In this document: in pieces, positions 45,685 through 57,077 of the stretch
Numbering within the stretch: the first letter of the stretch is position 1
Layout of the letters: each line of letters begins with the position of its first letter
Assembly: GCA_947069175.1 (NCBI GenBank)
Contig: CAMTDV010000003.1
Location: forward strand, 43,863,606-43,927,605
DNA length: 64,000 nucleotides
Direction of reading: 5' to 3'
From: Scalesia atractyloides
Lineage: Eukaryota; Streptophyta; Magnoliopsida; Asterales; Asteraceae
Translations under genes and position numbers: made by a program
Notes under the pieces: generated by a model
Told to the model about the DNA's origin: nothing
Database searches by the model: none
The model's input: the letters and a program-made list of their open reading frames with translations, nothing else

Positions 45685-48600
45685 TCGGAATGTATCCAGG
45701 TGCGGACACGGTGACACCTCAAAGTGGGGTTAGTTCGAACGACGTTTGGTGTGGCATGCTTTGGCCTAATAGGTCCTTCGTACTCTCATCGTTAGTCCCC
45801 AGGTAGGCAAACTGGTCCGTTATATTGGATTTATACGAATGCCAACCTAGACAGGACGTTCCGACTACCGGTACTTGTACCCTTACAGTTACTACATGCC
45901 CGTCGCAGAACTCACTCTGATGAGATTTGAAAAATGAAAAATGCGACAAAATCTTGAATAACGGAAGTATGAAGATGATTTGAATATGTGAGCATTGAAA
46001 TATGTATGATGAATGTGTACGTAATTATGTATGTTTGACTGTAAGTATAATTCACTATGTATCACAAAATGTAGTATTGGAAGTGTTTGCATGCATTTGC
46101 GTATGTAATAAATATGAATGAAATAAACATCATGAGTTTGCATATAACCACATAAACAATTAAAATCTAATCAACTATAGTATAGGCTCTAAGGGTCTAA
46201 TAACCATCCTATATCCCTATAGTCAAAAGCTCTGATACCAATCTGTCACACCCCGACCCGCAGCGGAAAAGGTGATCGGGGGATGATTGGGTTTTCATCA
46301 AAGCTCATGACATTTATTATAACGTTTCATATTTATTATCACAATTTTAAAGAAGATCATACAATCATAATTACAACATGTTCTATACATCTTTCTAGAC
46401 TTCATTATTTTCTTCTAAGGCATTTCCTATGTTTTCCTTGCTTCATCCTGTTCACCTGTATCATGTGTAAAAATGGTTTTTGGATCAACACAAAGTTGGC
46501 GAGTGAATCCTATGAAAAACATTTAAACAAGTTTAATGAATTGATTATAAAATAAAGTGCATAACCACATATGAGTAAATGTAGATGTAAACTTATTCAC
46601 AAAACACTTAATATTAAATAATGCACACACATACAATAATAGATTGTTTTGAGGCACGCGTTGTTCAACTCGTCTCCCACGAGGAACTGATGGGCATAAT
46701 GAATGAGTTTTGAGGCACGCGTTGTTCTACGAACTGATGGGCCTAATGAATGAGTTTTAAGGCACGCGTTGTTCAACTCGTCTCCCACGAGGAACTGATG
46801 GGCCTAACAAATAATTTGCATACAACTTGACAATATGTAATACATAACTACAAACAATATTTACATTCTAAGTTTAGATCATAATATGGTATAGCACGAG
46901 TTTGAATAAACGAATTAATTTAAGCGACACATGATACACCCCAAAACGTGTAGTAAAAAGGGGAATTTGTAAGAATTCACTCACAGTGGTTGCGTTTCTT
47001 GGATTGATGAAGAATGCGCACGAATTTGGATTTAACCACGAGAGAAACTAACCTAGATAATAACATAACGGTTCGATAAATAAGCGGATTTTATTAATCA
47101 ATTTTAATAGGATTTTTGGATATATTTTTGTGAGTTTAAGGCTATTTTCTAACTTTAAAAACATTATTTTTAAGTATTTTTAATTGATTTTTAAATTAAT
47201 TAAATAAATAAAAAATAATAAAAATTGTTGACTTTTTGACTTTGACAGAGACTGTTTACCGTTGACCGTTGACCGGTTCGGTCGGTTTATAGTTGCACTG
47301 AGTGAGGTTCGAACTCGTGACCTCCCGTACGCGTGCACGCAGCTCTACCAACTGAGCTACGTGTCTAACCCGAAATATTTCTGTTTTTAATTATATTTAT
47401 ACACTATTTAAGTTAATCCGAAAATCATTTATTTTAAAAAGGATTTAATTGTATCGACTCGGTGTTCTCCACAGGACTCGAACCCGGGACCTGTGTGTGA
47501 CATCCCGGTTTTTCAGATATCTTAAACGCACTACTTCACGGTTATTCGTTCCTACGTTAAATTGATTCGGAGACTTAAATTTCACGCTCAAAATAATTAC
47601 GATAATTTCGTGAACTTGTCAAATGAATTACGTGCTATGTGTATTAAACGTTTATAAGTTGGTGAATTATTATGTGATGTTCGATTTCGTGATTTGTTTT
47701 TAGTTATAAAATATATATAGTAAATATATAGATGAATCGAACCGAGCCGCGACACGAGCCGGCCTCACTTCCTTGCCACTCAAGTAGTTAATCGAAACTT
47801 GAGGACCAAGTGTTAGACCCAAACCAACCCAACCGAGTCCCTTGCGGCCGCGAGCACCCCAAACCGTAAACCCTTCCCTTTTCTCCTTACCCTTGCGCTA
47901 TATATACACATACATGCATGTGCATTGCTTCACAAACAAAACACACAAACCCTAATAAGCTAAACAGCCGACGGCAGCTCTCCATTCGGCCTCTCGATCG
48001 CAAACAGCCCTCTTGCACTTCCTTTGATCGCGGCAGCCCTCTCCATTCTCCTTCTCGGTCGCGACCTTCATCATATCCGAATCGGCTCCCATCCAAGTCT
48101 CGGCTCATTGATCTTATTATTAAAGGTTAGGATTTATCATTGTTTGCAAGATCATATTTGGATTTATAAACTCTTGATCATGTTTGAATGTAGTGTTATG
48201 TTATTAGCCGATTTATTTATGCTAGTTGCGGTTAAGATGATTAGCGGAATCTAGAAACATTAGGCTGCGTTTTGTGTAATAAAAACTATATGTTATGATT
48301 AGGGTTTGCATGGGTGTGATATATATGATGATATATGATTGGTAATTCTGTTCTTGATCGCTTATGTTCAATGTATCGATGGTTTAAGCGGGTTAGATTG
48401 TGATAAAGTGATGAATCAGGATGCTGAATGGTGTTTACAGCCAGCTTCAACTGGCTGTAACTTGGTTATTATTTATCAAAAAACGGATTTTCTGAAGTCT
48501 AAAACGTAGAGTTTTGAAAAACGCTTCTAATGGTGCTGGATTCATATTTTTCTGAAGTCGTTTGATATTTTTAAGTGGCCAATTAAGTTCAGTAACTGAA

Positions 48601-50293
48601 GCTGTGAAAATTCTGAAAAATTGTTAGTTGTTTATCGAGTCGGATCTAATAATCTGTAGAGAGTCGAATCATGAAATTTGTACAGAAACTAGATATGGAA
48701 ATTTCCGGGAAACTCCCACTGGAATTTTGTTAATTGGACGAACGGTAATTTTTAAATAAATTCTTCCGTGGACTGCAGTCAGAAAGTGACTTGACTGCAG
48801 CCTAGTATATTAATATTTATGAATAATTGGTAAAGTATTAGGACTTGAAAAATTTATATAAATTTCTACGGTATAGTTGACACCTTTTGTAAAATAATTG
48901 GAATTTTTGGAATATTGGAACTATTTTATAAAAATCCTTGAAAACAGCCTAATTATGAGTATATAAGCTGAAACTTGATAACTTGCGAATGTATGTACCA
49001 AAGTGTTGTATGAATTGATTGTGTTCATGATAAATTGTTTTGATCACTATATTGGCATGATGATACTTGCATGCATGATTTGAGTCTTAGGAATTGTCAT
49101 TGTATGAACCGCATTGTGTGTAGTATGTGTAAGACTTGTATCAGTGTGATCGCACACTAACTCTAAATCAATTGACTTGTTAGGACGCAATTAGCGGTCC
49201 CATCATTTGCTACATCTGTGTTACACTAACCGAGCAACTAAAGGTGAGTTCACGGCCCCTAATTTTATCCGGTTTTAAACAACAGGGGGAGAAACATGTA
49301 TACACTCTACAACTCTATCTCTTTACGTTATACGAAATTAACGTCATTAAACTATTTGGTAACTAAGTTAATGTTAATGTACGTTATGGTCACTAAGCAG
49401 CTATATCACACAAGTCCTCGACAATCTCTCGGATCGTTAGTATTGGGTTTAAATAGCGGGGAAATTATAAGTAGTACTACTGGGCCCGACAAGCCCCATC
49501 CGAGCTAGTCGCGCTAGCCGACCGGGCATGGTCAACGGGTGAATAATTTGTCCTAACTTCGCCATGGTCAGTGATAGGCCTGGCAACACGGAGGCACAAC
49601 AGTCAGCTTCGATCGCGAACACTTACGTGAAATAACTTTAGGCTAGCTACCTATATATATTAACACTGAACTTAATTACGAATCAACAATATTATCCCGG
49701 GTTAGGGATAATGGAACCAACAACGTTATTATTCCGGGTTAGGAATAATGGAACATCATTATTATTCCGGGTAAGGAATAATGGAACCATCAGTATTATT
49801 CCGGGTTGGGAATAATGGAACTAAATCGTTATCCCGGGTTAGGGATAACGGGGGAAACAAACTTATAACCGAACAAATGAACTTATGAAAACTTGTGAAC
49901 TCACTCTTCTTTAATGTTGACACTTGTTTCTTTACATGTTTCTCAGGACGCTAGGAGCTCTAGGTGCACTCACTTGCATTGATCAAGACATCTTTTTATC
50001 GAGTCTCATTTACAAACATTGTTTTGGGTTTTCTTTAGTTTTGGCGTTTGTGTTGGCGCCCGTTCCTTTACTTTATCTTTATGCTTCCGCTCAACTTTAA
50101 AAACTAATGCTTCCGCTAAACATTGAAATCAAACTAAGACAATCTAAAATTAACTATGAATGATTAAACAAATGATTTTGGAAAACGTATTAACAAATCA
50201 TATAGAGTCGTTCGACGTTACTAGTGTCTCAGATTCTGGTTTGTTCACACGCCTCGCGGTAAAACTCCGCAAGTGGAAATTGTGGGTGTGACA
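45685..50293 (+). repeat. Duplicate of 23109-27712 (B leader, B LTR start, C LTR)
   Basis: 4609 bp running in the same order as 23109-27712: B leader (45685-46243), B primer-binding site (46229-46240), B LTR beginning (46244-47495, with tRNA-like M1 at about 47297-47374), ctgtg, then a complete C LTR. About ten differences are seen in the first 1.8 kb, so the copy is recent. The direct-repeat arrangement points to unequal exchange or tandem duplication. Confidence 0.92.
47496..50293 (+). mobile_element. Complete C LTR flanked by ctgtg on both sides (solo-LTR-like)
   Basis: 2798 bp, with ctgtg at 47491-47495 and 50294-50298. Near its start it shares variants with the truncated 3' LTR (acgtttataag, attatgtgatg) and not with the 5' LTR, as expected for an LTR-LTR recombinant or a 3' LTR. 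The hairpin array is at about 49692-49850. Confidence 0.88.
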
Positions 50294-50298
50294 CTGTG
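50294..50298. repeat. Right target-site duplication of C (ctgtg)
   Basis: After it B module M2 resumes (gtttagtttggcacacagtc). Confidence 0.93.
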
Positions 50299-50442
50299 GT
50301 TTAGTTTGGCACACAGTCCACCGCTGGACTGTGCGTCTAACTTGGTAAATATTCTGGTTTTTATTATACTTAACAGTTAACTGCGAGTGGATCCGGTTCA
50401 GTTTAAAAAGGAACATTTTTATTACCGAGAATGTGCGTGTGT

Positions 50443-50512
50443 CAAGGATCGAACTCGGGACGTATGCGTATTGTTTGCACACAGTCCACCGCTGGACTGT
50501 GTGTCTAACCCG
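50443..50512 (-). other. tRNA-like module M3 in the B 5' LTR
   Basis: T-arm-like CGAGTTCGATCC and D-arm hairpin cacacagtcca/tggactgtgtg, as in the other B LTR. Confidence 0.6.
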
Positions 50513-51505
50513 TTTATAATACCGATTTTAATTAATCTTATAATCATAATAGTCTTCATCTTCTTCATTCAAAACACAGACAACGGTTAAACCAACTGTT
50601 TCTTGTTTAATTCGGTTAACGAATATTATGAGCAATTGAAAGGTATTGAACAGAAAGGGTTTGGGGAAAGAGAGTACCGGAACAGGTCGTCTTTTTCAGA
50701 ACTCCGTCAAGGATCGCCGGCTCTGTTTTGTGAGCTTCCTCTGTTCGGGTCAAATAACAGTTTTGATTGATTAGATATAAAATTGAATTACTGAGCAACG
50801 ATTATCAGGATGTTTAGATGATCATACCGATTAACAGCGAGATTCTGGAAATTCCAGAAGTTTTCCGGCGAAAACAGAAAATCCGGCAACGTCGTCTGGG
50901 GTTGATTCTGGGTGATGGAGTGATGTTAGACTTTGTCTAATAATGGAATGAAAGAGAAAAAGTCGAGATATTTACCGTGTAGATGAAAGTCTCGGTTTTC
51001 CGGCGACTTGCAGAGAATTCCGGCGAGTGAAATTTCTTGCGATAGAGATTTTTCAGGGGTTAATGGTGAGTGTGGGTGATGTCAGTATGAGCTCTAAGGA
51101 TCTTATTTTAGAGTAAGCAGAAGGGATGGAGTGAATTCGGTTTTCCGGCGATAATTTCCGGTTAACTTGCATGGGATTCCGGCGACTTGCGGCGAAGTTT
51201 TCTGAGCAAATTGGAGAGTGTAAGTGAGACAACTCGTGGGCACAACTGATGAATAAGGTATAACTCGGATTGAATTATATTTTCGGTTTCGAACGAGAAT
51301 TATGGTCCATGAATGAAATTGATTTAGTTTTTCGGTTATAACCGATGATTATTGTCCGTTATACTTGCATGATTCCGAAGTCAAAAGAAAACGTCGAAAT
51401 CTCGCTTATTTTCCGGCATCTGCGGATTTGGGCACGCTGAGTGACTGGGTTTGATTTCCAATTTTATTTTATGTATTATTTGTTTCAATAACTTAACAAG
51501 AATCA

Positions 51506-51586
51506 CAAGTGGCGGAGTGGTTGGATGTTGGAGTGTTAAGTCCTTGTGATACTCTCGGCTGACCCGGGTTCGAAACCCGGCATCAG
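51506..51586 (+). other. tRNA-like module M4 in the B 5' LTR
   Basis: Plus-strand TGGCGGAGTGGTTGG and T arm CCGGG-TTCGAAA-CCCGG. Essentially unchanged from 20058-20137. Confidence 0.62.
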
Positions 51587-51771
51587 TATTTTATTTTTAT
51601 TTCATTATTTTTAATAGATTTTCAATTATAAATTTTATATTCTAATATATTTATTAATTATGTATCGTTTAAAATTAATTTGAGCATTAAATACGCAACG
51701 AAATTTTTAACTGGATGTTCGGTTAATAAACGAAGCGGGTTTGGTTAACCCGGTTTTTGATGGATGTTACA

Positions 51772-51776
51772 ATTGT
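51772..51776. repeat. Right target-site duplication of B (attgt)
   Basis: Pairs with 6881-6885. The G/E LTR resumes after it. Confidence 0.9.
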
Positions 51777-52238
51777 CGAGCTCTCGGTTCGTTAAAAGGT
51801 CACTCAGAGGTATAAATTAACATGTTGACACTTTTAATCCCTCCATTATCCAACTTTCACATATTTACAAAATTGAACCCTCTCGTCCAACAAATGGCAC
51901 GTATGAGATTTAGGACTTCACAAAGGATCACTCAGAGGCTTATTGCAAGCATGTTGATTCTGATGTCACTCAAAGGCTGGGCATGTTGACATATCAGTCA
52001 CTCAGAGGCCAAGTTTCAAGCATGTTGACATATCAGTCACTCAGAGGCTAATGATTTAAGCATGTTGACATATCAGTCACTCAGAGGCTATTATTTATGC
52101 ATGTTGACATCGGTTCGTCACTGAGAGGCTCAACTTGAGCATGTTGACGCCTTTAGTCCTTATTGGTCTTTAATAGACTATATTAAAAATACAACACGTG
52201 TCACTATACTATTGGACATGATTTTACAGGTTGTTACA
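51777..52238 (-). mobile_element. Shared G/E LTR, second part
   Basis: Ends ggttgttaca. It holds about six degenerate tandem units of 36-40 bp (cagtcactcagaggc ... gcatgttgacat, about 51940-52150). In element orientation this is the outer U3 end. Confidence 0.88.
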
Positions 52239-52272
52239 TCCTCACCCCCTTAAAAGAAATCTCGACCTCGAG
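52239..52272 (-). other. Polypurine tract and hairpin of E
   Basis: Minus strand CTTTTAAGGGGGTGAGGA abuts the LTR. The inverted repeat ctcga-cc-tcgag at 52261-52272 takes the place of the hairpin seen in A-D. Confidence 0.82.
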
Positions 52273-54007
52273 GTTTTATTCGCATAGTGGACTCAACCTC
52301 CCATGTATACTCAGGATCTCTAAAAGTGTCCCACTTAACCTTTGCTATAGGTATCATCTTTCTTCGGAGCTTCTTAACCTGTCGATCCTCGATCGAAATT
52401 GGTTTCTCAATGAACCTCAGATTTTCATCAATTTGCACCTCATTGTGCGACATTGCTAGCGACTCATCGGCTAGACATTTCTTAAGATTAGATATGTGGA
52501 ATACATCATGGATTCCATTAAGCTCCTCTGGCAACCTGAGCTTATAAGCTACAATGCCAACACAATCGATTATCTCGAAGGGTCCTATATATCTAGGGGT
52601 TAACTTGCCCTTCTTTCCAAAATGCATCACACCTTTCCAGGGTGATACTTTTAGCATGACCTTGTCCCTACTTGGAACTTAAGAGGTTTACGCCTCTTGT
52701 CAGCATAGCTCTTCTGCCTATTCCTGGCAGCTTTGAGACGATCACGGATTTGCATAATATTTTCCGTAGTCTCCAGGACAATCTCAGGTCCTGACAGTTG
52801 GGCCTCCCTAACTTCTGCCCAACATACGGGCGTTCTACATCTTCTCCCATACAAGGCCTCAAAAGGAGAAGCCTTGATGCTTGTATGATAACTGTTATTG
52901 TAGGAGAATTCTATTAAGGGTAAGTGGTCATCCCAACTTCCACCTAAATCAATCACACATGCCCTGAGCATGTCTTCTAGAGTCTGTATAATACGTTCAC
53001 TTTGACCATCAGTCTACGGATGGTAAGCCGTACTAAAATTTAATCATGTGCCTAATGATTGTTGGAAACTTTTCCAAAAGTGAGATGTGTATCTAGTATC
53101 TCTATCAGATACAATAGATACTGGCACACCGTGTAGGGACACTATTTTGTCCACATAAAACTTAGCCAATTTATTTGAATTATACACCTCTTTAATTGAC
53201 AAGAAGTGAGCTGACTTAGTCAGCCTATCCACTATGACCCAAATAGTGTCATTACCACTTTGGTCTTAGGTAACTTGGTAATCAAATCCATAGTTACCAT
53301 TTCCCATTTCCAAGTGGGAATTTCAAGTTGTTGTAGAAGTCCTGACGGTTTCTGATGTTCGACCTTAACTTGCGAACACGTCAGACACTTAGCTACATAT
53401 GTGGCTATGGATTTCTTCAAACCCATCCACCAATAATTTTTCTTCAAATCTTGATACATCTTGTCACCACCCGGGTGAACAGAGTATCTTGAATTATGCG
53501 CTTCCTGGAGGATTAGATCTCTAAGTCCCCCAAAGATCGGAACCCAAATTCCATCATTAAATCTTAGGATTCCGTCATTTCCAGGCGTTAACTGATCCAC
53601 ACTTCCGCCTAATCCCTCATTAGGGATATTAGCCTCTAACAAGGCTTGCTTCTGCGCATCTAATAGCTTCTCACTTAAGCTATTTATGAGCTCAATGCTC
53701 TTAGCGTTAATCCTTATAGGTTTCACCTTTTCCTTGCGACTTAAGGCATCGGCAACTACATTTGCATTGTCTGGATGGTAGCGAATCTCACAATCATAAT
53801 CGTTAAGTGTTTCCATCCACCGACGTTGTCGCATGTTCAATTCTTTTTGATTGAACAGGTATTGGAGCCTTTTATGGTCTGTGTATATAACACACTTTGT
53901 GCCATACAAGTAATGTCTCCACAGTTTTAGTGCAAATACAACAGCACCCAGTTCCAAATCATGGGTGGTGTAATTACTTTCATGCACCTTTAGTTGTCGT
54001 GATGCAT
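52250..54007 (-). pseudogene. pol: Element E pol remnant (RNase H, integrase, chromodomain)
   Basis: Starts abruptly inside RNase H (ASRQLKVHESNYTTHDLELG, TDHKRL). It continues through the integrase zinc domain (HPGGDKMYQD, CLTCSQ) to the first catalytic Asp (MDLITKLP). A frameshift near 53235 follows, then SDRDTRYTS (53044-53232). A TAG replaces a Gln codon just before TDGQSE (about 53010). The rest (SYNNSYHTS, GRRCRTPVCW, GKLTPRYIGPF) has a shift near 52655. The tail has a chromodomain-like IPIAKVKWDTF...PEYTWE. Gag, protease and RT are absent, removed by the deletion that fuses RNase H to LTR at 54007. Confidence 0.92.
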
Positions 54008-54243
54008 CAGTCACTCAGAGACCAAGTTTTAAGCATGTTGACGTATCAGTCACTCAGAGGCTAATGATTTAAGCATGTTGACATATCAGTCACTCAGAGG
54101 CTATTATTTATGCATGTTGACATCGGTTCGTCACTCAGAGGCTCAACTTGAGCATGTTAACGCCTTTAGTCCTTATTGGTCTTTAATAGACTATATTAAA
54201 AATACAACAGGTGTCACTATACTATTGGACACGAAGGGTGTTA
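54008..54243 (-). mobile_element. Remnant of the E 5' LTR fused to RNase H
   Basis: Repeats the last part of the shared LTR (cagtcactcagag units, then ctttaatagactatattaaaaatac and cactatactattggacac). It ends near tgttata, where the F LTR begins. At most 2-3 bases are shared at the RNase H/LTR junction. Confidence 0.82.
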
Positions 54244-55483
54244 TAGCTAGAATGCAATATAGTGTATTCCTAAAATGGAATACTCGTAAGTTTCTAAGAA
54301 TGACGTAGCTATACTACGTGATATCGAGCTCTACAAAATCGTTACTCATACGATTCTGTGAAATTGTCATTGTCTTAACTCGGTTAACCAATATATGGTT
54401 TTCTTAGAATTGTCTTAGTTTTCGAGCGACTTGAAATATATGTTTACATCTTAATACAACTATATTTCATGAAATCGTATTTAGTGGTTACGTACGTCGA
54501 CGGAAAATGGTACGACTCTTCATAGTTTTCGTAAGGTATATTTTATATATATATATATGTATATACTTGTAAATATACCAATATTGATAATACATTTCGT
54601 ATCCGCGCGCTAGTCTTGCGGTATCGTGTCGTACTTTGTTAGACCTTTGAATAGAATATACATATATATTATTGTTATAACATCATTCGAAAGTATTCGA
54701 GTTGTCGATGTTCTAATATATATATAATTATATTCGTGATACGATCTCCGAATTAGTTTGTTTGAAATAATGTGCACCGTATCATTTATCTTGTAAAAGC
54801 GTTCGGAATAAATATAAACAATATACTTCTTTTATATCATCGTCTGAATAATTTATCGATGTTTGAAATCTAGTTTCCGAGTTTCGAATTTGAATTAAAC
54901 ATAAATAAATATTATTTATCTTGTAGTCGATTGCCGAACATTTGTTAGTCTTGAAATCGCGCTCGTTGAAAGATTGTCGGCTCGAGTTTTGAATGTTTTA
55001 ATTAGCGTCGTCAAATAAACATATACCTATATTTATTTTATAATAACCATTTGAAATCGGACGTTTAATCTTTGAAATGTGTCGCGTTTCGTTTTATGGA
55101 TTTTACGAAAATCGGGCAAAGTTTCCTCTGTTTTCGGACGATCCCGACAGTACTATTTGTCGATTTATTTATCAAAACGCAATATCAATCAATGTACGCG
55201 ACAATATATATTACTCTTCGTCGTGTTCAAATATAACTTTTGCCAATAATAATTTCCGTTTTTATATATTTAACTAACATCGGTTTGATTTTTAACTAAT
55301 AATTTTAAACGAGTTATGCAATCAGCTCGATTGTTATATATTATTTATTTTCTTTGGCGATATATAATCGTTTACGGTTCGATTTGAGCTCGGTGTTCGT
55401 GATAACGAGTATTATTACAATTATTATTTATAAACTAATATAATTGAACTTCGCGTCGTAATTAAATTTTACCGAGTCTCGCG

Positions 55484-55560
55484 TTGACTCATTGACCAGG
55501 TTTGACTGGGTTGACTCGTGTTGACCGTGTTTGAGCAGTTGACCACATTGACTTGTTGAC
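55484..55560. promoter_or_regulatory. Cluster of eight W-box cores (TTGAC) in the F LTR
   Basis: TTGAC begins at 55484, 55492, 55502, 55511, 55521, 55539, 55548 and 55556. A second small group lies at about 55689-55712. The right LTR keeps the cluster at about 63573-63662. Confidence 0.42.
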
Positions 55561-56253
55561 CGAATCGAACCGAACATGAAAATGTAACAACACTTCAATG
55601 TTTAAACTGAACCGAAAATTGGTTCGACTCGAATCCCAGCCGAAAGTGAACCGAAACAACCAAAACTCGAAACAACCAAAACAGAGCCGTTGACCTGTTG
55701 ACTTTCGTTGACCATGTAGAACCGAATCTGAACCAGAACTGAACTAAGATTCGAGACCCGAGCCAAAACTGAACTGAACCGAGACATCTATTGACCCATT
55801 AATCGAACACCATCCGAACAGAACCATCACCACCGTCGCCGCTGGTAGATCAGCCCGGAGCCGCCGTCGCTAATCCCGCCGGAGACAAGGCGGCTGCCGC
55901 CACGATGCTGCGCCGCAACCGCCCCCTTTCTCGTTCTCCAATCTGACCCTCTCTCTAGAAATCTCTCTCTCTGATCTGTCTGCGTGTATGTTTGTGGGTG
56001 TGTGTGTGTGAAAGGATACAAGAGAGTGGGATTGTGGGTGTACTGGAGAAGACTTATGGCGTCGGTGTATGCGTTTAAAGAAGAGCAGGTTGCAGGGGGT
56101 GTGCGGTCAGTCGGAGGAGGTGACCGGAGCCGCCAGTCGCCGGTGGTCACCGGAAATCGGCGACCGGAAGAGAAGGGGAGAGAAGGCAGGGATCTTTGGG
56201 GTGGGGGCTAGGGTTTCACAAGAAGAGATGAGATGATTTAGGGTTAGTTTAGT

Positions 56254-56260
56254 TTTTATA
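56254..56260 (-). promoter_or_regulatory. TATA-like box of the F LTR
   Basis: Minus strand TATAAAA, followed in that direction by a CT/CCCTAA-rich leader (aaccctaaatcatctcatc). This is the likely U3/R border. Motif evidence only. Confidence 0.4.
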
Positions 56261-57077
56261 TTAGGGTTTTGAAGCGGGTTGGGCCCAAGGCCGGTTATCG
56301 TTTTTCACGGTCCAAACACATCTCTACGGCCTGATTCTACTCCTGAACCTCGTGAATTATCGTAACATGTTTATTCAGCGTTCAAAATACTTAAATTTTG
56401 TGGGAGGTCGGTGTTTGGCGCACCCGCTCGTTGTTTGCGTCAAAATTGCGTAATTCTACGATCGCCATTTATAGTCCGTTTTTCGATCCGAAAATGTTGT
56501 TATTTATCAAAATTTATTTGTTTAGACTCGAAACGTATTAAGTTATATCGGGGTTCGGGTTTTGATACGCAATCCGTTCGTTGCGTTAAACATCGCGTAG
56601 TTGCCCTGTTTGTCGTTTCTGATCCTTTTTTATTCGATTTTTTATCCTGTTTCTATCGCGAATACTAAAATTCAATTACGGAGCTAAATATATCATAGTA
56701 TATTAATATGTAGACGTATCTCTGGTCCGTTGCTCCCGTTTTGTGTCGGTGTGTTCCTGTTTTCCGCGTAACTTCCGCGTTGTGCTTTGCGACGTTCAAT
56801 GATCCAAATTTATCGCGTAATTATAACTGTATGATAAACACAAGAATAAAATTCGTGTATTTAGACGTTCTTAGTATTTGTTTGGCATCAGTTCGCTTAG
56901 CGTTTGAATTCGCGTTAAAGTTCTCGATTGTCGCCATATCGCGTAACGTGAAACAGGTAGACGTTCCTAGGCTTTCCAAAGGCCTGATCGAGTTAATTTA
57001 CGTCTAATTACGCTAATTACAATAGTATTACTATTCGTTATGCTCTTAATTACAACCGAGAAGTGCCGGTTGTCACA

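Larger units (their letters stand above)
24918..50293 (+). mobile_element. Element C, gag-pol Ty3/gypsy chromovirus with a rearranged 3' end
   Basis: Plus-strand element bounded by ctgtg. 5' LTR 24918-27712, leader ORF (split by D), gag, pol to 45094, truncated 3' LTR 45275-45684, then a duplicated block ending in a complete C LTR (47496-50293). Same family as D: the interiors match base by base over long stretches and the LTRs match in layout. The many stops and frameshifts make it non-autonomous now. Confidence 0.92.
6886..51771 (-). mobile_element. Element B, gag-only LTR retrotransposon, hosts A, C and D
   Basis: Bounded by attgt duplications. Left (3') LTR: 6886-7382 plus 18138-20320. 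Interior: 20321-23664. Right (5') LTR: 23665-24917 plus 50299-51771. Without inserts it is about 8.7 kb. It has a tRNA-iMet primer-binding site and a polypurine tract but no protease or pol. Its end sequence (tgtcacaccccgacccgcag), tract and pre-tract hairpin match those of element A, so A-type proteins could in principle have mobilised it (inference). Confidence 0.9.
50299..51771 (-). mobile_element. Element B 5' LTR, second part
   Basis: Matches 18859-20320 of the other B LTR and ends ggatgttaca, followed by attgt. It contains the end of M2 (hairpin at about 50310-50334), M3 (about 50443-50512), the ccggcga-rich stretch and M4. Confidence 0.92.
54244..57077 (-). mobile_element. Element F left (3') LTR, inner part
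   Basis: Starts gctagaatgcaat, aligning to 60709 onward in the right LTR, and ends tgtcaca at 57077. The missing first 1.24 kb should lie left of the window beyond element G, because G/E inserted here. Divergence from the right LTR is easy to see, and F is the oldest host of the nest. It contains a TA-dinucleotide run (about 54542-54570), TTGAC clusters, CT-rich and GC-rich blocks (55930-55990, 56090-56210). Confidence 0.85.

Noticed and set aside
56043..56211. GC-rich ORF in the F LTR (GGVRSVGGGDRSRQ)
   Set aside because: Short, from CCGG-rich leader sequence, not conserved as an ORF in relation to any family; looks like U5/leader sequence.
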